Below are positions 52,301 through 60,257 of a DNA stretch of 64,000 nt, in pieces. The notes beneath the pieces were generated by a model. It worked only from the letters and a program-made list of their open reading frames with translations. It did not search any database and was not told the DNA's origin. The first letter of the stretch is position 1, and each line of letters starts with the position of its first letter. Source of the DNA: Olivibacter domesticus. GTDB taxonomy: Bacteria; Bacteroidota; Bacteroidia; Sphingobacteriales; Sphingobacteriaceae. The stretch covers positions 1-64,000 of the forward strand of contig NZ_FOAF01000005.1 of NCBI RefSeq assembly GCF_900109575.1. Direction: 5' to 3'. Both the position numbers and the translations under genes were made by a program.

Positions 52301-52776
52301 TCGGCCAGTTTCTTGACATCTACTGAAACGATTGCGCCTGTTACATCTCTGGCCCGTTGCGTGCCATATCCCACCACAACCACTTCATCTAAAGCGCTAT
52401 TGTCGTCCTGCAGCACAATATTCAAGCTGCGTTGTCCATTCACTGGAACTTCTTGCGTTTTATATCCTACATAACTAAAAATCAAGATTTCATTACCTGT
52501 AGGTAAGTTTAATCTAAAAACCCCGTCAGCATTTGTAGTAGTGGTAGTTTTACTTCCTTTTAGTTTGATACTTACCCCTGGAAGAGGTTCCCCTTTCGCA
52601 GTTTTTACCGTTCCAGTGATATTTACACGGCGTTCCCCCACAACCGTCTTTACACTGGTATTCTCACCTTCGGCATAGGACAAAGACGAAACACCTAATG
52701 ATGAAAATACTAGGAAAAACACCCCAATTTTTAATCGGTTCCTAGCCATAAAATTAATTTTAGATCTTAGATTCAT
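49360..52776 (-). CDS. susC: SusC/RagA-family TonB-dependent transporter (second pair)
   Basis: A 1138-residue outer-membrane importer. The start may be the ATG at 52776 or at 52749; the latter gives MARNRLKIGVFFLVFSSLG as signal peptide. Domains are a carboxypeptidase-regulatory-like domain (VNITGTVKTAKGEPLPGVSI), the TonB-box region DEVVVVGYGTQ, the plug (IESITVLKDASAAIYGSRAS) and the beta-barrel ending YPTLRTWSLGINLGL. No STN extension is present. It follows the DUF3826 gene by about 100 nt and precedes its SusD partner. Confidence 0.95.
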   Translation of the reverse strand: MNLRSKINFMARNRLKIGVFFLVFSSLGVSSLSYAEGENTSVKTVVGERRVNITGTVKTAKGEPLPGVSIKLKGSKTTTTTNADGVFRLNLPTGNEILIFSYVGYKTQEVPVNGQRSLNIVLQDDNSALDEVVVVGYGTQRARDVTGAIVSVDVKKLADIPVASVSESLRGQIPGLNVSGGSTRPGAMATLSVRQQFNWGKDGGNDYPLVIIDDVIQVDAQTGKPSMERFNMLDVSEIESITVLKDASAAIYGSRASQGAIVVKTKRGQVGAPRISYSGKFQTNDAVSHEKVMNARQYGEFANKFGRALGWNDNYFYSDAELSQMESLNYDWLTNDWRAANTMQHSLDVSGGSERATYYTGASYYTQGANLGSQDFKRWTFRAGTEVKVASDLRLSATLAAANTDLDRSFTKINFSDGYATGGEQNDYSVLLHMPKYIPWVYNINGVDQYVSPALGPNKLGNVSGNNSLSNWNYYDMLNNGSKTTNKDFNYNANFSLQYDVPFLKGLSFKFNYGLTQASGNTEQVQMPLLLARARNINTADNHLYSNTTQWDDPLLNRANSRVTYDNTTSKNEQLNFFANYNQKFGDHDIGAMFSVEKTTAGWEDRYQIYDNPTRGVYNGTSISAGTLNTSNTITYRTESGTLSYLGRVNYSYKSRYLLQFVFRTDASTKFAPENYWGFFPGVSAGWVVSDENWFTENVAWMNYLKVRASVGITGNNNVNPWKWARLYTAATDKGMAFGNNGGMYTTGITPDADPNRDLRWDRTVQRNLGLDMSFLKSQLSMSLDGYYNTTTDMLTDMSGAIGVPISVGGAFAEQNYAGVKAWGTEVSVTWKSNVNEVNYSIGMNFGLNNYKTTRYFDQPFDYPADMTTRRAVGNTGYGNPVWGYKTWKNTSGGDGMLRTDADIDAYWNYLTENASNSGIEGAEPNFMGITDKSQMKKGMLVYEDVRGALDPSTQSYGGPNGVIEKDSRQDWEVLKKSNMNYGITTNLSAGWKGVSFQAQISTSWGGANYLDYVKQGTSSTHALWSQTIYLTDMYDPETNPNGKYPNIAYYDDFGGTNSDFFLLPTFRMFVRSLSIGYTLPKKWLTKAKVDNVRIFLSGNNLWDFYNPYPSKYRNMYDSPGTGYPTLRTWSLGINLGL

Positions 52777-52876
52777 AAGGTTTGGTTATATAAATTTTAA
52801 AATGGTTATTTTGAGTTTATTCAAAGGATATAAACAACAAACAATTGTCTTTATACAAAAAGTTAAAGATTCATGT

Positions 52877-53554
52877 TTAGGACTGTGCCTTCTTCGCTCT
52901 TTCTTCTCTTTTAAGCTTCTCCTCCCACACTTTTCTAGCTTCTTTCGTTTCAACGCCCTCTTTCGAAAGGTAGTTATTGATTTTACCCTTGTATTTTCCA
53001 AACCACCAGTGCTTTTCTTTTGATGACCCACCATCCATCGCTTTTTCCCGCGCTTCTGTTAAATAGCTTAAAATTTGTTTTTTCTGAACGTCCGTTAGGG
53101 CGGGCAACATGTCTAGATAGCCCTTGTATGTAATGGGCAGCACATTGTAAGTCATCTCATTTTTGACCGTCTCCACTTGTTCATTGCTTAATTGTTTTTT
53201 CAGGACTTTCAGGTAATCACCATGCAAATGGGTAAGCTTTTCACTCTTTTGCTTTTCTAATTTCCCCAGCTCGTCTGCTGAGGAAGAAGCATTTTCTAGC
53301 GCCTTCTTTTGTCCCTCATGCCAGATTTGCACCTCATTTAGATTGCTGTATTGTTTAACTATAATATCGCGCACAACAGCACCTTGGGCTTTTTCAAGAT
53401 CTAGCTTGTCTACTATTTTCTGAGCTCTTTTAGTGATTACCTGCGTATATTCGTCCTGATTAATACGATACGCATAAGCATGTTGTGCACCAAAGATCAA
53501 CATGCATAGGACAAAGGATAATAATATCGATTTCATTTTTATGGATTTCATCAT
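52877..53554 (-). CDS. Exported DUF3826-family protein (copy 2)
   Basis: A 225-residue, helical and highly charged secreted protein. Several ATGs (53554, 53551, 53536) precede the signal peptide (MKSILLSFVLCMLIFGAQHAYA). DUF3826 features are KIVDKLDLEKAQGAVVRDIIVKQY, LNEVQIWHE, TYNVLPITYKGYLDMLPALTDVQKKQILSYLTEARE and KHWWFGKYKGKINNYLSKEG. The function of the family is unknown. It is the first gene after promoter P5, so it is co-transcribed with the SusC/SusD pair, whereas copy 1 is coupled to a sialidase-fold enzyme. Confidence 0.82.
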   Translation of the reverse strand: MMKSIKMKSILLSFVLCMLIFGAQHAYAYRINQDEYTQVITKRAQKIVDKLDLEKAQGAVVRDIIVKQYSNLNEVQIWHEGQKKALENASSSADELGKLEKQKSEKLTHLHGDYLKVLKKQLSNEQVETVKNEMTYNVLPITYKGYLDMLPALTDVQKKQILSYLTEAREKAMDGGSSKEKHWWFGKYKGKINNYLSKEGVETKEARKVWEEKLKREERAKKAQS

Positions 53555-53700
53555 TATATAGGTGATTAACTATTCTTGTTTAGTGTTAATTTGACGCTTT
53601 TTTAGCTAAACACAAAAAACACAACTGTTCACTGTTAAAACTTAAAAATTGGAAAGGCCTACGATTTTTGTTTTAAACGTTTCCAAATGGTTAGCACATA

Positions 53701-53766
53701 CAAATATGCAAAGCATCGTATATACTTTTTTTACAAATTATTATCTACTTATTGTAGGATATTATC
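53701..53766 (-). promoter_or_regulatory. PUL promoter P5: direct repeat plus -7 box, for the DUF3826-SusCD operon
   Basis: On the minus strand the -7 box is CATATTTG (plus 53701-53708, one mismatch). The proximal repeat (plus CAAATTATTATC, 53734-53745) and the perfect distal repeat (plus TAGGATATTATC, 53755-53766) are 21 nt apart. The spacing to -7 is 25 nt, one more than in P1-P4. The leader to the DUF3826 start is long (about 140 nt) and otherwise shows nothing I recognise. Confidence 0.65.
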
Positions 53767-53780
53767 ATCGCAAGCCCTAC

Positions 53781-56700
53781 TCACTGAATTTCCAAATTAG
53801 ATAGTATAAGTTGCTTGGACCCTTCCATTTTTAAACTGAGAACATACTTCCCGGCATTAATCATGGTACCGGTATTCGTATAAAGATATCCCCATTTATC
53901 TTTTTTTGAGGGAGAAAAAGAAAGCTTTTCCTGGTGCAGTATCTGACCATCTAATGAACGCAATATCAATATTGCATCCTTTTTTTCAGTTGTTTCATTG
54001 GCATATCTAAACATTATGCTGTAAGTATCTGCTACCCCTGTGGCAATAGGCCAATCAATTTGTGACAGATCATTTGATCGCACAATCAATGCTTCTTTTT
54101 CAAGAAAAGTGGTTTGATCAATCTTTCCTTGAATCGCTGTTTGACTAGGTTTATAGGTTGTAACGGGTTTCAAATCATGGGCTGATTGCAACTTTGTAAC
54201 TGGAACAATAATAATTGGATAAAGGGGAAGAAGGTTTCTCTGCATGAAATGGAAAATCGATCCTCCTTTTAATCGCCTCCGAAAAACACGCAAATTCCTC
54301 CCTGAATGCGCTGAAGTTTCAACGATCGTATGTGTATCTTCATAATCCTTTAACCAGTTGTCATTGTCTCCTTTTAAATCGCTCGGAACCAACACAAAAA
54401 TATCGGACTCCTTATGTAGAGAAAATGAAATAGCTGAATTTGACTTTGGCGCTTTTTTAGAGAAATTAAGCCACTCGGCACCGTAAAAATGTGATGGTAA
54501 TTTCGTAAAGTATTCTTTACTGCCTATAAAAAGTTTATCACCTATGTCTAACCAGCTTTCCAAACTAACCTGTAAGTTCGATGAAACCTTCAACTGTTTG
54601 ACCAACAAGGAAGTGTTTTCAATGGTTTTCGCGCTCTTTTTTTTGCTAGCTATGGCAATAGCAGAAATAACCGCTTGGCTGGATGCCACTCGAGGAAAAT
54701 CAAGGGTAATCAAGCCATTTTTTGCTTGTACGGCGTATGTCTTTTTAAGCACCGCATCATGCCCTACTTCCTTCCAGATATCAATATTCCTTTCCACTGT
54801 ACTGTCATTTATTGACACATCAAACAGTCGCCAACCTTCAGCATGCATCCCACCTCCCGTACCAAACCAGGGTTCAACAAAATACAATTCCACCAGATAT
54901 TCACCATCTGGAACGGGAAAATTGAAATTTAACTCCTCTCTTCCATACCTAAACGTTTGCAATAAAGGCCAGTCGACTGTTCCTTTTATCGGATCAAATA
55001 TGCGTCGCTGACTAGCAAAGGTGTTTGGCAAGTCTTGAAAATTGGCCGTCCACGAGGAAGACCCTAAAGCGGTTTCATCGGTACGCTGCCTATCTGCCTG
55101 CCAAAGATTCCCTTCATGGTCCTTATAAGCAGGTCCACCACAATTGATACGATATAAATAATGATAGTTGGAATTGTCAACAACTTTTTCTTCTCCTTTA
55201 TATAATTTGCTAAAATTTGGGGACTGCGGCAGTCCTCGTAAGATGATCACGTCTGTAGCCACTTTTCTCCCGTTTCTATATCCTATGGCATAAAGTACAT
55301 TATAACGAACGTTTACATGATTCCATTTAAATGGTATACCTATTCCCTGGCGTTGGTGTCTTCCCAGAGAAACACCATCTACATCATTAAAGAGCTCTAC
55401 TTCCTCACAGTTAGAATAGACGGTAATTTCATCTTTAATGCCTGCGTGCTGCCATCGATCCGGCCATGTATGAGAAACGATATATACCATTGCTTGCTCC
55501 TTCGCATCCACATAGTTAGAACGGAACATATAAAAAGCGTCAACAGGCTCATCCCAAGGAGTAAAGAGCCCTTTGTAATTAACGGGCCCAATTCGGTCGA
55601 TATCTCGAAGACCTTCGCCACCCTGTATGCGTCCTGGATTATCATGCGAGTTAAATAACCAAAAGAAATGTCCGGCGACACTATCTCTTACCGTCTCCGC
55701 TAGTCTCACTTTGGTTTCCATCAATTGCGTCATACGCTCTTCACTATGAGCGGTTTCTTTGTTAAAAGGTGCTTCTGCGTGAAAATCGATCGTCCGCCAA
55801 GCACCGTACTCGCCTACCAACACTTGCTTTTTTAAATCTTCGGCATAGGTATTTGGATCCCCCCCATACGTACCGGTCCAATTTTGGGGAACATCCCAAT
55901 CGGTACCACTTCCCCCGTTACAAGTGGTTACTTTACGTTGTGTAGATGCTGTAGGATCCAACTGCCGAATAAGATCTGAACATTCTCTTGCAAAATCCTC
56001 CGGAAGCGTGCTTTCATTTTCTAATCCCCACAATACTACGGAAGGACTGTTACGCCGTTCTTTTACCCAATCAGTCAACAGTTTTTTAAAATTGTCCTTA
56101 AAAGATTGGTTATCGAACCATATATGAGCGGCCATCTGTGTCCAGCTTAATATTCCTAATTTATCCCAATATTGCTGATACCGTAAGTTGTGCGGTTGGT
56201 GAGCATCTCTAAAAGCGTTAAATCCGGCCGACTGAATTTGCTGAACTCTTGCCTTAACTTGCTCTTCACTAAAAGCATGGCTCCCTCCTAAAAGATGCTC
56301 ATATTCGGCAATACCGTTAATAAAAAAAGGTTTACCGTTAATAAAAAAGCGATTGTCTTTGTCTTTCCGATCAATTGGCCAGCTAATCCATCGTATGCCA
56401 TAGGGCGTATTTACATGGTCTATTACTTCGCCATCTGCAATCACTTCGGTTACCATCGTATACAAATAGGGACTGCTGGGAGACCAAAGATGTACATCTT
56501 TAAAATCCGGTGTTTTCTGCTTAAAGATAAGTGTACTTCCTGGATCAATGTCTTTACTGCTTTTAACACTGATAACAAGATCCCCATTCCTATCAACAAG
56601 GCGATTAATTAAGGTTATTTTCTTTTTGTAAGCACCATAGTTTTTTATTTCTGTTTCAAGATGAAGCTGGGCATTCTTTTCAGACACTGTTGTGTCATTC

Positions 56701-57314
56701 CAAATATGTACACCGAAAGGTTCTATTCTAGTAGCGTTTGTTACCTGGAGGTGAACTGGCCGAAAAATACCCATTGGCTGAGAGCCTTCAGAAAAACCCC
56801 GCTCCTCTGAACATCCACCACATACCCAAGGCAAATTACGGATAGAGGCAGGATGATCTGCTCTTACCGCTACTATATTATCACCGCCAAGCACAATGGC
56901 CTCTGTGACATCCAAAGTAAAGGTTGTCCTACCCCCGGCATGGTAGCCCACTTTTTTACCATTGAGCCATACAGTCGCATAAGAACCTACACCTTCAAAA
57001 TATAAAAAGTAGTGCTTATCGTCCGGTATCTTAGCAACCTTAAACTTTTTCCTATACCAAGCATAGCCATGACGATTTCCGTGAAGCAGACGACGATAGC
57101 CATGATAGGTATCCCAATTATGAGGCACGTTTACCGGTTTCCATTTTGCTGTGTTATAGCTGGATTTTTCAAAACCCAAATAAGCTGTAGAATCGGTATC
57201 ATGTGCGATTGTGAACCAATTTGAATCTAATAAATAATCTTGACGGATTTGCTGTGCTTGGATCCTATGCGTAATAAATAAGGCTATATATAAAATGATC
57301 AGCTTGATCTTCAT
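53781..57314 (-). CDS. Exported GH2 glycosidase with malectin domain
   Basis: An 1177-residue secreted multi-domain GH2 enzyme with signal peptide about 1-20 (RIQA/QQI). Jelly-roll domain (about 25-195, GYAWYRKKF, GVGSYATVWLNGKKVG), Ig-like domain (195-300), TIM barrel (300-600) with proton donor Glu434 in GLENES and nucleophile Glu502 in VGEYGAW, then an Ig-like domain. A malectin carbohydrate-binding domain lies at about 710-890 (YRINCGGPAYKD, DGEYLVELYFVEPWF, AISAIAIASKK-type end). A further C-terminal region ends with a beta-rich domain. The malectin insertion suggests anchoring on a complex glycan. GLENES differs from the common G(N)NE motif, so specificity is open. Confidence 0.88.
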   Translation of the reverse strand: MKIKLIILYIALFITHRIQAQQIRQDYLLDSNWFTIAHDTDSTAYLGFEKSSYNTAKWKPVNVPHNWDTYHGYRRLLHGNRHGYAWYRKKFKVAKIPDDKHYFLYFEGVGSYATVWLNGKKVGYHAGGRTTFTLDVTEAIVLGGDNIVAVRADHPASIRNLPWVCGGCSEERGFSEGSQPMGIFRPVHLQVTNATRIEPFGVHIWNDTTVSEKNAQLHLETEIKNYGAYKKKITLINRLVDRNGDLVISVKSSKDIDPGSTLIFKQKTPDFKDVHLWSPSSPYLYTMVTEVIADGEVIDHVNTPYGIRWISWPIDRKDKDNRFFINGKPFFINGIAEYEHLLGGSHAFSEEQVKARVQQIQSAGFNAFRDAHQPHNLRYQQYWDKLGILSWTQMAAHIWFDNQSFKDNFKKLLTDWVKERRNSPSVVLWGLENESTLPEDFARECSDLIRQLDPTASTQRKVTTCNGGSGTDWDVPQNWTGTYGGDPNTYAEDLKKQVLVGEYGAWRTIDFHAEAPFNKETAHSEERMTQLMETKVRLAETVRDSVAGHFFWLFNSHDNPGRIQGGEGLRDIDRIGPVNYKGLFTPWDEPVDAFYMFRSNYVDAKEQAMVYIVSHTWPDRWQHAGIKDEITVYSNCEEVELFNDVDGVSLGRHQRQGIGIPFKWNHVNVRYNVLYAIGYRNGRKVATDVIILRGLPQSPNFSKLYKGEEKVVDNSNYHYLYRINCGGPAYKDHEGNLWQADRQRTDETALGSSSWTANFQDLPNTFASQRRIFDPIKGTVDWPLLQTFRYGREELNFNFPVPDGEYLVELYFVEPWFGTGGGMHAEGWRLFDVSINDSTVERNIDIWKEVGHDAVLKKTYAVQAKNGLITLDFPRVASSQAVISAIAIASKKKSAKTIENTSLLVKQLKVSSNLQVSLESWLDIGDKLFIGSKEYFTKLPSHFYGAEWLNFSKKAPKSNSAISFSLHKESDIFVLVPSDLKGDNDNWLKDYEDTHTIVETSAHSGRNLRVFRRRLKGGSIFHFMQRNLLPLYPIIIVPVTKLQSAHDLKPVTTYKPSQTAIQGKIDQTTFLEKEALIVRSNDLSQIDWPIATGVADTYSIMFRYANETTEKKDAILILRSLDGQILHQEKLSFSPSKKDKWGYLYTNTGTMINAGKYVLSLKMEGSKQLILSNLEIQ

Positions 57315-57346
57315 CGTGATGTATTAATCATTAACAAGACGCATCA

Positions 57347-57372
57347 ACAGGCTTAGGTGGCCCTAAACCTGT
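57347..57372 (-). other. Intercistronic hairpin between the GH95 and GH2 genes
   Basis: An 11-bp stem with one mismatch (plus ACAGGCTTAGG at 57347-57357 with CCTAAACCTGT at 57362-57372, loop TGGC) fills the 66-nt gap. No T-run follows on the minus strand, so it is more likely an mRNA-processing or stability element, or a weak attenuator, than a terminator. Confidence 0.4.
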
Positions 57373-57380
57373 GATGGTCT

Positions 57381-60245
57381 TCACCAACTATTGTAACCAA
57401 CAATATTATCTTTACTATCTATTAACTTCAATTGATTGTCTAGCGCATACGTTCTTCCTTTTTCTGTTTCAAATTCACGTGTAGTTCCCCCATATCTAAT
57501 TTTGCATATCCCTCCAGCTTTCGACAGCACTTCTAAACGCATTAGTCTACCCTGCTTCCAAGCGTAACTAAGTTCAAAACCACCCCTGGCACAAATGCCT
57601 GTTACCGCTCCCCCGTTCAGTGCTTTAGGCAATGCTGGTAGTATGTCAATAGTGCCTAAATGACTTTGCAGTAACATCTCCGCCACTCCTGACGTACCCC
57701 CAAAATTACCATCAATCTGAAAAGGTGGATGAGCATCGAAAAGATTTGGATAAACACCGCCACCTTTGGCCATCGGACTGATAAGCATCTTAATCATATT
57801 ATAAGCATGTTCTGCATCCCTGAATCTCGCCCATAAATTAATTTTCCAGGCTAAGCTCCATCCTGTTCCTGCATCTCCACGAAAAACCAAGGATTTTTTT
57901 GCTGCCTTCATTAGTTTTGGATTCTCTTGCCAATTAATTTCACGGCCAGGATAAACAGCCCATAGATGCGACACGTGCCGATGCTTATTTGTTGGATCAT
58001 CCACATCTTCCAACCATTCTTGTAATTGCCCGTGTTTACCAATCTGATTGGGAGCAATTTTCGCACTTTTATAAATTAACCTTTGTTCAAATGCCGAATC
58101 AACATCAAGGCGCCTTGCTGCTGCTGCCACATTTTGGAACAATTGGCGGATAATCTGATGATCCATCGTCGGACCGGCAACCAAACCACCTTGCTCTGGC
58201 GAATTAGAGGGGGTACTGATAAGCCAGCCTGTTTTTGGATCCGCTATTAAAAACTTATCAAAAAATTTGGCAGACGCCTTCATTAACGGATAGGCCTTTT
58301 CTCTTAAAAAAGTTAAGTCTTGCGTGTATAGGTAATGCTCCCATAAGTGCTGGCACAGCCACGCTCCTCCTGTTACCCAGATGCCATGATTTGGATTGTT
58401 AATGGGAGCCGTTCCTCTCCATAAATCGGTATTATGGTGAAGTACCCATCCAGGGGCATTGTAATATTCGCTTGCTGTTCGTTGCCCCGTCACGCTTAAA
58501 TCCTCGATCATGCGAAACAGCGGCTCATTTAAATCAGAAAGATTGGTAGGTTCAGCGGGCCAATAGTTCATCTCCGCATTAATATTGGTGGTATATTTAC
58601 TTCCCCACGGCGGTGTTAATAAATCATTCCATATTCCTTGCAAATTGGGTGGTAAGCTTCCAGGCCGAGAGCTTGAGATAAGCAGATACCTACCATATTG
58701 AACAAATAATGCCAATAAATTGGGATCTTGCGTAGTAGCAAACTGTTCAATACGTTGGTCGGTCGGCAAGAATTCATGATCATCAACTCCAAAATTTAAA
58801 GAAAAGCGATTAAAGTAGCTTTGATAATCGTTGATGTGATCTTGTTTAAGGGCGGCATAAGACCTATCGGCTAAACGTCCTATCCTTTCTTGACAAATAG
58901 TAAATGGGTTAGCGGAAATGTCTTGATAGTTTTTAAAGTTTGTAGCAGCTGTTAATAGTAACACGGCCTCATCTGCCCCGCTAATATCAATACTTCCGTT
59001 TCGAACCGATACATTTCCACCTCGATGACGTACTTGTAAAGTACTAACACCTGCTAGACTCCCGTCCTTCACTTTCAAGGATAGACTAATTGTACTATCG
59101 TTCAGTTTTTTAATATCGTAAACTTTGTGCGGCGTGCTAAAAGAGGCACTGAAGTTTACGCTCGCTTTTTTATCCGCCGCAACCTGTACCGCAATACAAT
59201 TGTCTGGCGTACTGGCAAAATATGTACGTTCATATTTGATATTATTACTGGTATAACTCGTTTTACTGACAGCTTCCGTTAAGTTGAGCTCCCTTTTATA
59301 ATTTGTAACAGTTTGTGAAGAATCAAATGTTAAATGTAAATCGGCGAATGGTTGATAGGCTTCTTGGTATTTACCTACTCTTGGTGCTTCTTCGTTTTGT
59401 ATCCAATATTTCCATGTTTTACTTAGCGAAATTTCTTTACCGTTTTCTTTACCTTTGGGATAGATACGTAATTTTCTTTTGACATCTTTATAACCAACAA
59501 GCCCCCCCTTGTCATCATAATTTAATACCTGTATGGCCAACTGATTTTGCTTCTGCACCAGCTCTTTTGGTATGACATATAATCTTCCTTGATTCATATC
59601 ATTTGTTGTGCCGATCATGCTGCCATTCAAATAGGTAAAATCTTGATCACGGACCTTGCCAATATCCAGTATTAGATCCTGCCCTTTCCAATCGTTCGGA
59701 ATTTCAAAGTTTGTTCTAAACCAAAGGGCACCATCAAGACCTTCTAAACCTGCTTTTTCCCAACCATCATGTACCGGCAAATCTAATCTGGCCCACTGAC
59801 TATCATCAAATGCCCGTTGTGAAGGATTTTCTTTCTTGTTAACAATTTCTCTCACATTATTAAACCAAGATGCCCGTTCATCTGAAACAGATTTGGTTCC
59901 CATGAAATGTAAGCCCGCCAGCTTTTCAGCTTCTGCCTGCTTGCCCTCAAATAGTAGCTTTCTTATTTCGGTCAAATAGTTATGCGCATCTGGCATATTA
60001 TGATCTCTAGGCCCTCCGGTCCATAAAGATTCTTCATTAAATTGAATGCGATCTTCTTCAACTCCGCCAAATACCATGGCACCCAGTTTTCCATTTCCAA
60101 TGGGAAGTGCTTCTGTCCATTCTTTAGCGGGTTGCTGATACCATAGCTTTAGCGACTGACCATGTACGTTTATATTACCAAAAAGCAAAACCAACAGGAG
60201 GTACGATTTATATTTTTTAGTTAATATTTTAAAGATAAACTCCAT
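57381..60245 (-). CDS. Exported GH95 glycosidase with inserted jelly-roll domain
   Basis: A 954-residue secreted GH95 enzyme (alpha-L-fucosidase or alpha-L-galactosidase). Signal peptide about 1-30 (NVHG/QSL). GH95 segments are LKLWYQQPAKEWTEALPIGNG, NEESLWTGGP, INAEMNYWPAEPTNLSD, HVSHLWAVYPG, GTGWSLAWKINLWAR and IDGNFGGTSGVAEMLLQSH. Unlike usual family members (about 750-800 residues), residues about 117-292 are inserted between HFMG and YQPFADLHL. They form a jelly-roll domain of the GH2/sialate-esterase type (WFRTNFEIPNDWKG, VRDQDFTYLNGSMIG, RLYVIPKELVQ). In RG-II systems GH95 acts on side-chain L-galactose or L-fucose, which fits this context. Confidence 0.92.
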   Translation of the reverse strand: MEFIFKILTKKYKSYLLLVLLFGNINVHGQSLKLWYQQPAKEWTEALPIGNGKLGAMVFGGVEEDRIQFNEESLWTGGPRDHNMPDAHNYLTEIRKLLFEGKQAEAEKLAGLHFMGTKSVSDERASWFNNVREIVNKKENPSQRAFDDSQWARLDLPVHDGWEKAGLEGLDGALWFRTNFEIPNDWKGQDLILDIGKVRDQDFTYLNGSMIGTTNDMNQGRLYVIPKELVQKQNQLAIQVLNYDDKGGLVGYKDVKRKLRIYPKGKENGKEISLSKTWKYWIQNEEAPRVGKYQEAYQPFADLHLTFDSSQTVTNYKRELNLTEAVSKTSYTSNNIKYERTYFASTPDNCIAVQVAADKKASVNFSASFSTPHKVYDIKKLNDSTISLSLKVKDGSLAGVSTLQVRHRGGNVSVRNGSIDISGADEAVLLLTAATNFKNYQDISANPFTICQERIGRLADRSYAALKQDHINDYQSYFNRFSLNFGVDDHEFLPTDQRIEQFATTQDPNLLALFVQYGRYLLISSSRPGSLPPNLQGIWNDLLTPPWGSKYTTNINAEMNYWPAEPTNLSDLNEPLFRMIEDLSVTGQRTASEYYNAPGWVLHHNTDLWRGTAPINNPNHGIWVTGGAWLCQHLWEHYLYTQDLTFLREKAYPLMKASAKFFDKFLIADPKTGWLISTPSNSPEQGGLVAGPTMDHQIIRQLFQNVAAAARRLDVDSAFEQRLIYKSAKIAPNQIGKHGQLQEWLEDVDDPTNKHRHVSHLWAVYPGREINWQENPKLMKAAKKSLVFRGDAGTGWSLAWKINLWARFRDAEHAYNMIKMLISPMAKGGGVYPNLFDAHPPFQIDGNFGGTSGVAEMLLQSHLGTIDILPALPKALNGGAVTGICARGGFELSYAWKQGRLMRLEVLSKAGGICKIRYGGTTREFETEKGRTYALDNQLKLIDSKDNIVGYNSW

Positions 60246-60257
60246 TATTTACGATGA

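Noticed and set aside
54544-55011. Open frame of 155 codons on the plus strand
   Set aside because: It is antisense to the malectin region of the GH2 gene; the composition is that of a reverse-complement shadow.
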